The notes under the pieces are model-generated. The model worked only from the letters and a program-made list of their open reading frames with translations. It searched no databases and was not told the origin of the DNA. From Desulfobacterales bacterium (GTDB lineage Bacteria > Desulfobacterota > Desulfobacteria > Desulfobacterales > JAHEIW01), in assembly GCA_030145015.1 (NCBI GenBank), contig JAQYWI010000113.1, forward strand, positions 1-17,722: a stretch of DNA of 17,722 nucleotides, in the 5' to 3' direction. Below are positions 7,980-15,142 of this stretch, one piece after another. Each line of letters opens with the position of its first letter. Positions within the stretch are counted from its first letter, which is position 1. A program made the position numbers and the translations under genes.

Positions 7980-9185
7980 ATGAGAAAATGGATTATTGGA
8001 TTTGCCATATCGGTATTTTTCCTGGCCCTGGTTATTGGGGTCAGTCCTGGAAATGCCCGTGCAGCCGAGGAGATCAAGTGGGGCGTTCTAATCGATCTTT
8101 CCGGCCCTACCTCGGACTGGGGTAAAAACCAGGTGAAAGGACAACTGGATGCCATGCGGTGGATCAATGAGCATGGCGGCATCAACGGCAAACAACTGAA
8201 ACTGATTGTCATTGATGATGGTTACAAAGTACCCAAGGGCGTGGCCGGTTACAACCGACTGATAGACTCTGAAAAAGTGAAAGGAATCTATATCCAGTCC
8301 ACTGGAACCACCATGACTTTGAAAAAGAAAATCGTTGCCGACGGGGTGGCGACCATTGCGGCCTCCTTTATAGGCGTTTTTCAGGATCCCGCGAAATTTC
8401 CGTATAGCTTTTATATGTCGCCTTCCTACAATGATATGGCCCGTATAGCGCTTAAGTGGGTTCGGACAGGCTGGAAAGATAAAAGCCGCGACCCGAAAAT
8501 CTGCTACCTGTATCCGGATAACGGGTACGGTCGTGCCATACTGGGGACCAGTAAGGACTATGCCAAGAAAATCGGCGTGGGTGTCGGTCCGGACCAGGTC
8601 ATCAACTGGCCCACCAAGGATGCCACGGTTCAATTAACCAATATGGGCCGCTACGATCCTGACTTTGCCTACATCACATCGACAGCGATGAACGGTGCCG
8701 TTATCCTGAAAAATGCCAAGGCGATTGGAAGCCGGGCCAAATTTATTTCCAACATTCGGAATTTTGAGGAAACCCTGATCTCCCTGAGCGGTGGGGCCGC
8801 CGAGGGCACTTATGGAGTGCACCCCATTGCCGCGTATGGTTCGCCGGTGCCGGGGATGAAAAAGGTCGTTGAATCCCACGAAAAATGGCATCCGGGGGAA
8901 AAGGGCACCAATGTGTATGTTGAAGGCTGGGTGAACATTCTCTGTGTAGGCCAAGCACTTAAAACAGCGGACAGAGCCGGTAATCTGACGCCGGCTGGAA
9001 TACGCGATGCCTTTGAACAATTCCGTAACTTTGAAACCGGAGGCTTAGCACCGCCGCTGACCTTTACCAGTAAGGATCATCGCGGCAGCATGGCCGCCAA
9101 GATTTATCAAGTCAAGAATGGTAAGATGGTCGATATCTCCGGATGGATCGAGTTGCCCAGAGATCAGGAGTACTTCGGTAAATAA
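7980..9185 (+). CDS. livK: Periplasmic substrate-binding protein, LivK/ANF receptor family, 401 aa
   Basis: This is the binding protein that delivers ligand to the LivHM permease. The N-terminus has a Sec signal peptide: MRK, a hydrophobic stretch to about residue 22, and a likely cleavage after 'NARA' (25-28). There is no lipobox Cys, so it should be soluble. The mature part opens with 'IKWGVLIDLSGPTSDWG', typical of type 1 periplasmic binding folds, and includes 'INEHGGINGKQLKLIVIDD'. The ATG at 7980 is chosen over an ORF extension to 7908 because GGAGGG (7967-7972) precedes it and the signal peptide begins there. The ligand is unknown; linkage to acyl/aryl-CoA ligases suggests a carboxylic acid rather than an amino acid. 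Confidence 0.93.
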   Translation: MRKWIIGFAISVFFLALVIGVSPGNARAAEEIKWGVLIDLSGPTSDWGKNQVKGQLDAMRWINEHGGINGKQLKLIVIDDGYKVPKGVAGYNRLIDSEKVKGIYIQSTGTTMTLKKKIVADGVATIAASFIGVFQDPAKFPYSFYMSPSYNDMARIALKWVRTGWKDKSRDPKICYLYPDNGYGRAILGTSKDYAKKIGVGVGPDQVINWPTKDATVQLTNMGRYDPDFAYITSTAMNGAVILKNAKAIGSRAKFISNIRNFEETLISLSGGAAEGTYGVHPIAAYGSPVPGMKKVVESHEKWHPGEKGTNVYVEGWVNILCVGQALKTADRAGNLTPAGIRDAFEQFRNFETGGLAPPLTFTSKDHRGSMAAKIYQVKNGKMVDISGWIELPRDQEYFGK

Positions 9186-9197
9186 TTTATAAATATT

Positions 9198-9248
9198 CGT
9201 TGTCGGTGGTCCGTTGTCAGTTGAGTAAGCGACGGACCACAGGCAACG
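9198..9248. repeat. Interrupted inverted repeat between livK and the ligase
   Basis: GTGGTCCGT (9206-9214) is perfectly inverted as ACGGACCAC (9232-9240), and an outer pair CGTTG/CAACG (9198-9202, 9244-9248) extends the stem across three mismatched bases. The loop is 17 bases. The GTTGTC-type units resemble the heptad repeats elsewhere in the window. There is no T-run after the stem, so it is not a standard intrinsic terminator; it may be an RNA processing or stability element. Confidence 0.75.
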
Positions 9249-9295
9249 GACCCCTAACGGCCTTTTAATGCAAATTTTTTAATCAAGGCAAACCT

Positions 9296-10873
9296 ATGCT
9301 CGAGTTGAATCTACCCGGACGATTCAATGCCGCAGAATACTTTGTAGACCGCAATGTGGATGAAGGCCGCGGGGAGCAGACGGCCATCCTTTTTGAGGAT
9401 CAGGTGTTTACCTATGGCCAGTTTCTTGAAAACGTCAACCGCATGGCCAATGTTTTGACCGAACTGGGCGTCGGCATGGAAAACCGCGTTATGCTGCTGC
9501 TGCGCGATACGCCCGAAATGCTGTTTTCTTTTTACGGGGCCATTAAAATCGGTGCGGTGCCGATACCGTCCAATATCCTGATGAAGGCGCCGGATTTCCT
9601 TTATATGCTCAATGACAGCCGTGCTGCGGTTTTGATCGTTGATGCGGTATTTTTGCCGGAGATTGCCAAGATCCTGGATCAGGCCGTATTCTTAAAAAAG
9701 ATCATTGTCTGCGGAGATGCGGATCACGCGTATCTGTCATTTGATGAACTTTTAGAAAAAGCAAATACGGACTTTAAAGCTGTTGAGACCACACCGGATG
9801 ATGCCGCGTTCTGGTTGTACAGCGGCAGAAATCCCGAAAAATTAATGGGTGCCGTTCACCATCACAGCCATATGGTCTTTTGTTCTGAAGTTTACGCCAA
9901 GGGCATCCTAAATATGAAAGCCGAAGACCGGGCCATGGGCTCGTTTCTCTTTTTTGCCTATGGTTTGGGAAATGGTGCTTATTTTCCCTTCGCCGTAGGT
10001 GCCACGACGATTCTTGTCAGCCATCCCCCTAAACCGGAACTGATTTATCAGGACCTGGTCAAATATGAGCCCACACTTTTTTTTACGGTTCCGACCCTGT
10101 TGGGCGTGCTGGCTGAATATAAAAAAACATGTCGCCGTGAGGGCCGGGAACTGCCGTCTGTAGAAAGCCTGCGGGCGTGTATCTCTTCTGCCGAGATTCT
10201 TTCACCGGAAATTTACCTCCGATTCAAAGAAGAATTCGGTGTTGAAATATTAGAGGGGACCGGCTCTACGGAGATCTGTCATATTTTTCTTTCCAGTCGC
10301 TTCGGCGAAATTAAACCGGGCAGCACCGGTAAGCTGGTCCCGGGATACGGTGCACGCTTGCTGGATGATGACGGCCAGCCGGTTAAAGCCGGCCAGATCG
10401 GCAATCTGATGATCAACGGGGGCTCGATCGCCTCGGCCTATTGGAATCAGAGAAAAGAAACCAAATTGAACATGCAGGGCGAGTGGTTTGTTACCGGGGA
10501 TCGCTACCTGATGGATGATGAGGGCTATTATTATTTCCGTGGCCGCAGTGATGATATGCTGCGCGTGGGCGGCAAATGGCTGGCGCCCCGGGAAGTTGAA
10601 AATACCCTGAATCAGCATCCTGCGGTTGAAGAAAGCGCGGTGGTCGGGTACCAGGATGCCGAGGATCTCATTAAACCCTATGCTTTCGTTGTTCTGAAAT
10701 CCGGGCATTCCCCTTCAGCGGAACTCGAAGAAGAAATTAAACAGTTTGTCAGGGATCGAATTGCCACCTATAAATTTCCGCGTTGGATTGAATTTTCAGA
10801 CCATATTCCGAAGACAGCCGGAGGTAAAGTGCAGCGCTTTATCTTACAGGAGCAGATAAAGGAAAGGGGCTAA
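9296..10873 (+). CDS. Benzoate-CoA-ligase-family protein with atypical P-loop, 525 aa
   Basis: Overall it matches benzoate-CoA ligases: 'FNAAEYFVDRNVDEGRG' at the N-terminus, 'EGTGSTEICHIF' (A5), 'GEWFVTGDRY' (A7), 'GRSDDMLRVGGKWLAPREVE' (A8), and 'IPKTAGGKVQRF' with the catalytic Lys511. The ATP phosphate-binding loop is abnormal: residues 172-190 read FWLYSGRNPEKLMGAVHHH where relatives have FWLYSSGSTGxPKG. The SGSTG glycines/hydroxyls and the lysine are replaced without any length change. It may therefore be inactive, regulatory, or catalyse with altered ATP handling. ATG 9296 follows AAGG by seven bases. It abuts livF (two-base gap), so it is translated with the transporter. Confidence 0.88.
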   Translation: MLELNLPGRFNAAEYFVDRNVDEGRGEQTAILFEDQVFTYGQFLENVNRMANVLTELGVGMENRVMLLLRDTPEMLFSFYGAIKIGAVPIPSNILMKAPDFLYMLNDSRAAVLIVDAVFLPEIAKILDQAVFLKKIIVCGDADHAYLSFDELLEKANTDFKAVETTPDDAAFWLYSGRNPEKLMGAVHHHSHMVFCSEVYAKGILNMKAEDRAMGSFLFFAYGLGNGAYFPFAVGATTILVSHPPKPELIYQDLVKYEPTLFFTVPTLLGVLAEYKKTCRREGRELPSVESLRACISSAEILSPEIYLRFKEEFGVEILEGTGSTEICHIFLSSRFGEIKPGSTGKLVPGYGARLLDDDGQPVKAGQIGNLMINGGSIASAYWNQRKETKLNMQGEWFVTGDRYLMDDEGYYYFRGRSDDMLRVGGKWLAPREVENTLNQHPAVEESAVVGYQDAEDLIKPYAFVVLKSGHSPSAELEEEIKQFVRDRIATYKFPRWIEFSDHIPKTAGGKVQRFILQEQIKERG

Positions 10874-10875
10874 GC

Positions 10876-11670
10876 ATGCTCAACGTAAATAACATCGAGG
10901 TCATTTACGATGATGTTATCTTGGTCCTCAAGGGACTTTCGCTGGATGTTCAGAGGGGCCAGATCGTGGCCCTGTTAGGCGCCAACGGGGCTGGGAAAAC
11001 CACTACCCTGAAAGCCATATCAGGCATTTTGAAGACCGAAGAGGGTGAGGTTACCGGTGGCTCGATAGAATTTATGGGTGAGCGTATTGACGGCAGAGAG
11101 CCTGAAGAGATTGTTAAAAAGGGCATCTTTCAGGTGATGGAAGGCCGCTGCGTTTTCGAAAACCTGAGCGTACATGAAAATTTGATTGCCGCTACCCGGA
11201 CCCGTAAGAACCGCAAAAAGATAAATGAGCGCTATGAGATGGTGTTCCATTATTTTCCGGCCCTCAAACCCTTGCGTAATCGGTTGGCCGGTTACCTGTC
11301 CGGCGGTGAGCAGCAGATGCTGGTCATTGGCCGTGCGCTGATGGCCAGGACCCGGTTGATGATGTTAGACGAGCCCTCGCTGGGCTTAAGTCCCATCTTA
11401 GTTGCTGAAATTTTTAATATATTAAAACGCTTAAATGAAGAACAAAACATTACCATGCTGCTCGTTGAGCAAAATGCCCATCTGGCGCTATCCATTGCGG
11501 AGCACGGTTATGTGATGGAAAACGGTAAGATTGTTTTAGATGACAGCGTTGAAAAACTCAGGGAAAACGAAGATATCAAGATGTTTTATTTGGGACTCAC
11601 GGAAATGGGCACCAAGCGAAGCTACCGTGATGCCAAATTTTATAAGCGCAGAAAACGCTGGTTGACCTAA
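10876..11670 (+). CDS. livF: LivF-type ABC transporter ATPase with C-terminal extension, 264 aa
   Basis: The second ATPase of the importer. Walker A GANGAGKT is at 35-42, the signature LSGGEQQ at 141-147, Walker B LMMLDEP at 161-167, and the LivF-typical 'LVEQN' near 197-200 replaces the switch histidine motif. LivF proteins are usually around 235 residues; this one carries about 25 extra residues after 'MFYLGL', rich in Arg/Lys (SYRDAKFYKRRKRWL). From general knowledge, the extension resembles LivF homologues linked to aromatic-acid CoA ligase genes. ATG 10876 is preceded by GGAAAGGGG and starts two bases after the ligase stop. It is the last gene of the cluster; no convincing intrinsic terminator is visible in 11671-11772. 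Confidence 0.94.
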   Translation: MLNVNNIEVIYDDVILVLKGLSLDVQRGQIVALLGANGAGKTTTLKAISGILKTEEGEVTGGSIEFMGERIDGREPEEIVKKGIFQVMEGRCVFENLSVHENLIAATRTRKNRKKINERYEMVFHYFPALKPLRNRLAGYLSGGEQQMLVIGRALMARTRLMMLDEPSLGLSPILVAEIFNILKRLNEEQNITMLLVEQNAHLALSIAEHGYVMENGKIVLDDSVEKLRENEDIKMFYLGLTEMGTKRSYRDAKFYKRRKRWLT

Positions 11671-11772
11671 CTAGAGATATAATACCATTTTAAGCCCATC
11701 AAAATTCATACCGAAGAAGACGAGCAGACATCGTATTCCTGACCTATTTTTCCTTATAGTCGTTTTTAGCCG

Positions 11773-12795
11773 CTAAAACTCAGATATCAGCATCTTATTT
11801 ATGTCTTCAGGGAATGCCATGCACACCCCTTCATTGCCCAAATTGCGCAATGCCGCCACATCCGGTGTGCCCAGAGCCTCGTTAAAATAGGTGCGTGGAG
11901 AAAAAACCAGATGAAAGCGGGTAAAATCATCTCCCGCAGCGCCCGGGTAAAAACTGACATTAAAATTGTAAATTCCCATCTTATCATAAGCCGCCATAAG
12001 ATTGTTCAATCCTGTGGCGAGGTCTGTTAGATCGTCGTCTGTCAGTTCCAGGGTAGTGCTGATATCATCTATCACGGCGACGACATCCCCGGCGACACCC
12101 AGAGGCGCAAACACCGTCATCCAATTCGACCGCCCAATTCTTCCCAAAAACCGATCCTTTGCAGTCCTTTCTGCCTTCACCAGATCATCCCAGTAATTGG
12201 CCCCGTTTTTTTTCATATACCTTTCGGCAGCCTGCAGTTCTGCCCGCAGTTGATTGGGCGCATACGAGGTCGCGAAGACCTGGTAATGCGGGTGAATTAC
12301 GCTACTTCCGGAAGCCGGCATGTAGTTCCAGCTCACCAGATGATAGACGGACTCCGGATGATTTATTTTGTTTACATGCTGGAAAAAATTTATCGCCAGA
12401 CGGAAACCATCGGCCAGACGTTCGGTTTCAAAGTCGGTCATTGGGATATAATGCCGGTCGCCCAGGGTGGCCACAGCGCCCAGGATGTCGTAGGGGGCGA
12501 TATTGGGAAACAGAACTTTATCGTTTAAAACAAGACGCCCTTCGGGAACAATGTCTTCGGGAAAACAAGGGGTAATCTTCATGACCCTGTCCGGACAAAA
12601 GGGACATGTTTTTTCGGTTCCGGCGATCAGCTGGTCAATATCGGGTTTTTCCCATTTTAAGGGCCGAAAATGGCAGATGCGCGAAGTCTTTCCGGTGAGA
12701 GGGTCTTTGCGGATCTCGCTGGGGATCGTTTTGCGCTGCATGTTGTTGTTGGGGTCGAGAATAACGGTTTTCCTTTCAATCGCTTCAAACTTCAT
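11773..12795 (-). CDS. GalT-like HIT-superfamily nucleotidyltransferase, 340 aa
   Basis: This resembles galactose-1-phosphate uridylyltransferase. From the chosen start it has 'RKDPLTGKTSRI' (29-40), a CPFC pair at 64-67 that could bind zinc, and 'NYMPASGSSVIHPHYQ' with HPHYQ at 168-172. H170 would be the nucleophile that forms the nucleotidyl intermediate; the fourth motif position is Tyr where many GalT enzymes have Gly. ATG 12795 is chosen over one 11 codons upstream because AAGGAG precedes it at five bases. It stands alone, convergent to livF, with no Leloir-pathway gene nearby, so the sugar phosphate or nucleotide substrate is open; a related ADP-/UDP-transferase is an alternative. Confidence 0.75.
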   Translation of the reverse strand: MKFEAIERKTVILDPNNNMQRKTIPSEIRKDPLTGKTSRICHFRPLKWEKPDIDQLIAGTEKTCPFCPDRVMKITPCFPEDIVPEGRLVLNDKVLFPNIAPYDILGAVATLGDRHYIPMTDFETERLADGFRLAINFFQHVNKINHPESVYHLVSWNYMPASGSSVIHPHYQVFATSYAPNQLRAELQAAERYMKKNGANYWDDLVKAERTAKDRFLGRIGRSNWMTVFAPLGVAGDVVAVIDDISTTLELTDDDLTDLATGLNNLMAAYDKMGIYNFNVSFYPGAAGDDFTRFHLVFSPRTYFNEALGTPDVAALRNLGNEGVCMAFPEDINKMLISEF

Positions 12796-12882
12796 ATGGT
12801 CTCCTTCTGTTGAATTAACCGCAGACATACACTATCGGTACAAGGTCAATTGCACAAGTATTATTACAGGGCTTACCGTACA

Positions 12883-13014
12883 AGGTTTCAGGTGTCGGGT
12901 GTCAGGTTTCAGAGGACCCAAGACGAATGGCAAAAACTAAAAGCTGAAGCACTTTATCCGATTTCTGTTTTCCGTCATCTATTTGCTGACACCTGACACC
13001 TGAAACCTGACACC
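12883..13014. repeat. Palindromic heptad-repeat element, copy 2
   Basis: The left arm (12883-12912) reads as AGGTTTCAGGTG-TCGGGTG-TCAGG units and the right arm (12986-13014) as the inverse CTGACACCTG units. The intervening 73 bases could form a loop. The left arm is almost the same as the reverse complement of 242-270 in copy 1. It fills the gap between the reductase 3' end and the GalT-like gene's upstream region. Confidence 0.85.
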
Positions 13015-13028
13015 GCTCTCGGTGAAGA

Positions 13029-13688
13029 TCAATAGAACAATTCCGTGTACACCAAGGATTCCGGGAAACGCACGTCGATGAGATGGGTGACATCCCGAAT
13101 CATCTTGCTCAGACCGCAAAGGTAAAAATCATAGGCTCCGGGAGTTAAATGCCGTTCCAGATATTGGGTCACCTTGCCCGGGAAAGCATTCGCAGGCAGT
13201 TCTTTTGATCCCGACAGGCAGGGGATATATTTTCGGGCGCTTTGCCGAAGTTGGGAAGCGTAATACAGATCGTCGGACAAACCGACGCCATGCAGAATTG
13301 TAAAGCCGGATATACCGGATCGGGCCATCGAACAGAATGGTGCGATACCGGTGCCGGTGGCCACAAACACCGCCGGGCGGGACGAAGGTTTGTACGTAAA
13401 ATAACCGCACGGGCCATTAAATGAAATAGATATGCCGATATCGGCAACGCTGAGAAGAGCAGATAATTTGCCGCCGGTCACCATGCGGATACAGAGGGTA
13501 AGTTCAGATTCCTGCGGTGCCGAGACAATGGAGTAATCTCTTTCGTGTCCGTCTAAAATCAGGCTGATACGCTGACCCGGCTTAAAGGTAAACGCAGGGG
13601 GCAGGCTCAAAAAAATCTCAAAGGTTTTTTTTGAAAGCCATTTTCGTTTCAGCAGGGTGACGGTATACGTTTGGACACCGGTCTTCAA
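13029..13688 (-). CDS. Small FAD/NAD(P)-binding oxidoreductase, FNR family, 219 aa
   Basis: It has the two-domain ferredoxin-NADP reductase layout without added ferredoxin domain. 'RDYSIVSAP' starting at 50 is the FAD-binding R-x-Y-S motif, 'VATGTGIAPFCSM' (109-121) is the pyridine-nucleotide site, and 'FYLCG' (188-192) closes the nucleotide domain. The C-terminus ends in an aromatic residue (…LFY), as in many FNRs. ATG 13688 lies 15 bases after the adenosyltransferase stop. Being next to a cobalamin adenosyltransferase, which needs cob(I)alamin, it could supply electrons for cobalamin reduction; support of the peroxiredoxin-like selenoprotein is another possibility. Both are inference. Confidence 0.88.
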   Translation of the reverse strand: MKTGVQTYTVTLLKRKWLSKKTFEIFLSLPPAFTFKPGQRISLILDGHERDYSIVSAPQESELTLCIRMVTGGKLSALLSVADIGISISFNGPCGYFTYKPSSRPAVFVATGTGIAPFCSMARSGISGFTILHGVGLSDDLYYASQLRQSARKYIPCLSGSKELPANAFPGKVTQYLERHLTPGAYDFYLCGLSKMIRDVTHLIDVRFPESLVYTELFY

Positions 13689-13702
13689 ATTTGAAAATTA
13701 CC

Positions 13703-14269
13703 TCACCTTTTCCACAGTTTATCTGAAATACCGTGAATATGATTACAATGACGGGCAAGTACAAAAAGATAATCCGACAACCGATTCAAATATACCAACG
13801 ATTTGCGATACTGCTCGGCGGCTTTTCCTTCCGGCAGGTTATTCAACAGCGGTAACACTTTGCGCTCGGACCTGCGACAAACGGTTCGGGCCACATGGGC
13901 CCAGGCAGCCGTGATATGCCCTCCTGGCAAGATAAATCCCTTCAGCACAGGTAACCCTTTTTGGAGTCGATCAATGGCCTTTTCTAAAAAGGCAATCTGT
14001 TCTGTGGAGATTTCTGCGAGGGATTCTATCAAGGCAGAATCCGGGGTGGTCGCAAGCCAGGCACTTAATTGCATAAGATCAGACTGGATCTGTCGCATTT
14101 CCTCGATGAGCGCTTTTTCATCTGAAAAATGGGCCGTCAAAGCGCCCAGAATCGAATTGAGCTCATCAATATCTCCGTAAGCATCGATTCGGGCATTATT
14201 TTTAAATAAGCGTTCCCCGCTAAATAAGCTGGTTTTGCCTCTATCCCCTGTGCCGGTATAGATTTTCAT
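13703..14269 (-). CDS. Cob(I)alamin adenosyltransferase, PduO type, 188 aa
   Basis: It transfers the 5'-deoxyadenosyl group of ATP to cob(I)alamin to make adenosylcobalamin, the coenzyme of e.g. methylmalonyl-CoA mutase. The N-terminal ATP-binding motif TGTGDRGKTSL is at 5-15, followed by 'RIDAYGDIDELNS' (27-39). The helix with 'ARTVCRRSER' (127-136) and 'YLNRLSDYLFVLAR' (160-173) completes the family signature. Length fits the stand-alone PduO type. Its ATG (14269) is two bases after the selenoprotein TAG, and it runs into the FNR-like gene, so all three are likely one transcript. The ribosome binding site is weak, suggesting translational coupling. Confidence 0.95.
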   Translation of the reverse strand: MKIYTGTGDRGKTSLFSGERLFKNNARIDAYGDIDELNSILGALTAHFSDEKALIEEMRQIQSDLMQLSAWLATTPDSALIESLAEISTEQIAFLEKAIDRLQKGLPVLKGFILPGGHITAAWAHVARTVCRRSERKVLPLLNNLPEGKAAEQYRKSLVYLNRLSDYLFVLARHCNHIHGISDKLWKR

Positions 14270-14271
14270 TT

Positions 14272-14928
14272 CTATTGTTGCTTTTTAATGGATTGCAGGA
14301 CCTCGATCGTATGTTCAGGATCCGGCCGAATGGTATAATCTGCGTCAACCGCTGTGTATTGGATCACACCCTCCTGGTCAATGATGAATCTTGAGGCCAG
14401 CGGCAATTTCCATGAATTGTCTCCATTGTGTTTGGGGACATCAATGCCGAACTGCAAATAGATTTTTCTCAAATCTTCAGGGAGGACATGAGCCAGCCCG
14501 AATTTTTGAGCCACCGAATTTCCAGGGTCACTTAAAACTTCGAAGGTCAGTTTTTTTGCTTTGACCAGTGCGCGGCTTTGTTTCGCAAGCTGCGGGGAGA
14601 TGGCGATCAACTCGGCTCCTGCGGAATTGAATTTCTCTAATGAATTTTGGAGAGCCTCCAGCTCCAGATTGCAATACGGTCACCACCTGCCGCGGTAAAA
14701 ACTTAAAACCATTTGCTTTTTTGCTAAAATAACTTTTGACCGAATCAGGTTACCTTCAGCATTTTCGAGTTCAAATTCCGGCATGTGGTCACCAACTTTT
14801 AATGCGCGTTCTAATATTCCTGATTTTCGAAGATCATCTGTGGCCTTATGCATTGTCTCCAAGGCCTCTTTGGGCGCCTGCTTTTCAAAATTTGCTTTAA
14901 GCTCATTGAGTTTGTCCTGTAAGTTCAT
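14272..14928 (-). CDS. Peroxiredoxin-like selenoprotein (UGA = Sec83), 218 aa
   Basis: The minus-strand frame from ATG 14928 gives 82 codons ending 'SFYRGRW', then TGA (14682-14680), then in the same frame 'PYCNLELEALQNS…' to a TAG at 14274-14272. Cysteine homologues of the AhpC/TSA-like family read 'FYRGRWCPYC', so the TGA replaces exactly the first active-site cysteine and encodes Sec83 in a U-P-Y-C motif. The second half holds 'ELIAISPQ', 'TFEVLSDPGN' and 'LPEDLR', typical of this family. GAGGAG lies seven bases before the ATG. The expected role is thiol- or selenol-based reduction of peroxides or disulfides. It heads a three-gene unit with the adenosyltransferase and FNR-type reductase. 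Two separate ORFs or a nonsense mutation are poor alternatives because conserved sequence continues without interruption. Confidence 0.93.
14648..14682 (-). promoter_or_regulatory. Sec UGA codon and candidate bacterial SECIS hairpin
   Basis: Counting from the base after UGA (14682-14680), nucleotides 16-19 (GAGC) pair with 25-28 (GCUC) around a five-base loop UGGAG. A UG/CA outer extension is possible with a small bulge. The loop, 20-24 nt past the UGA with two guanines, is where SelB-type SECIS loops are expected. Assigned by eye. Confidence 0.6.
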
Positions 14929-15071
14929 ATGACTTCTCCTCTAATCTGAAACCATTTTTTAAAAAAATATTTACATATGCTTCCATGACCGCTGATCGGC
15001 GCTGTGGCTGTAGGCCAGACCTTTGGCATTTTTGCTGTACGGTCTCTTTCTTTCTCATTGAATGTGCGCAT
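14925..15071 (-). other. Possible 48-codon leader ORF overlapping the selenoprotein start
   Basis: An ATG at 15071-15069 opens 48 codons (starting MRTFNEKERD, ending FQIRGEVI) whose TGA overlaps the selenoprotein ATG as ATGA. That geometry suggests translational coupling. There is no clear ribosome binding site before its ATG and I recognise no family, so it may be chance. Confidence 0.2.
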
Positions 15072-15093
15072 TTGTCTTAAATCAAACTCTATA

Positions 15094-15121
15094 AAAATAG
15101 GTACGACGATCATTAAGTCAA
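15094..15121 (-). promoter_or_regulatory. Candidate promoter for the Prx-like/adenosyltransferase/FNR unit
   Basis: On the minus strand, TTGACT (15121-15116) is followed after 16 bases by TATTTT (15099-15094). The -35 is five of six; the -10 is weaker. It would give a leader of about 160 bases before the selenoprotein. Confidence 0.35.
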
Positions 15122-15142
15122 CAGGGGCCAGATTCAGAGCCC

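Noticed and set aside
7211..8633. Minus-strand ORFs opposite livM and livK
   Set aside because: Shadows of conserved transporter genes with no recognisable features.
9198..9248. Intrinsic terminator after livK
   Set aside because: Strong stem but no following T-tract on either strand.
11762..11778. Small inverted repeat GTTTTTAG/CTAAAAC between convergent livF and GalT-like genes as bidirectional terminator
   Set aside because: Stem is AT-rich and short, overlaps the GalT-like stop, and lacks a T-run in either direction.
12159..12940. Plus-strand ORFs opposite the GalT-like gene
   Set aside because: Antisense to a gene with clear HPH-x-Q and CPFC motifs, and one runs into the heptad repeat.
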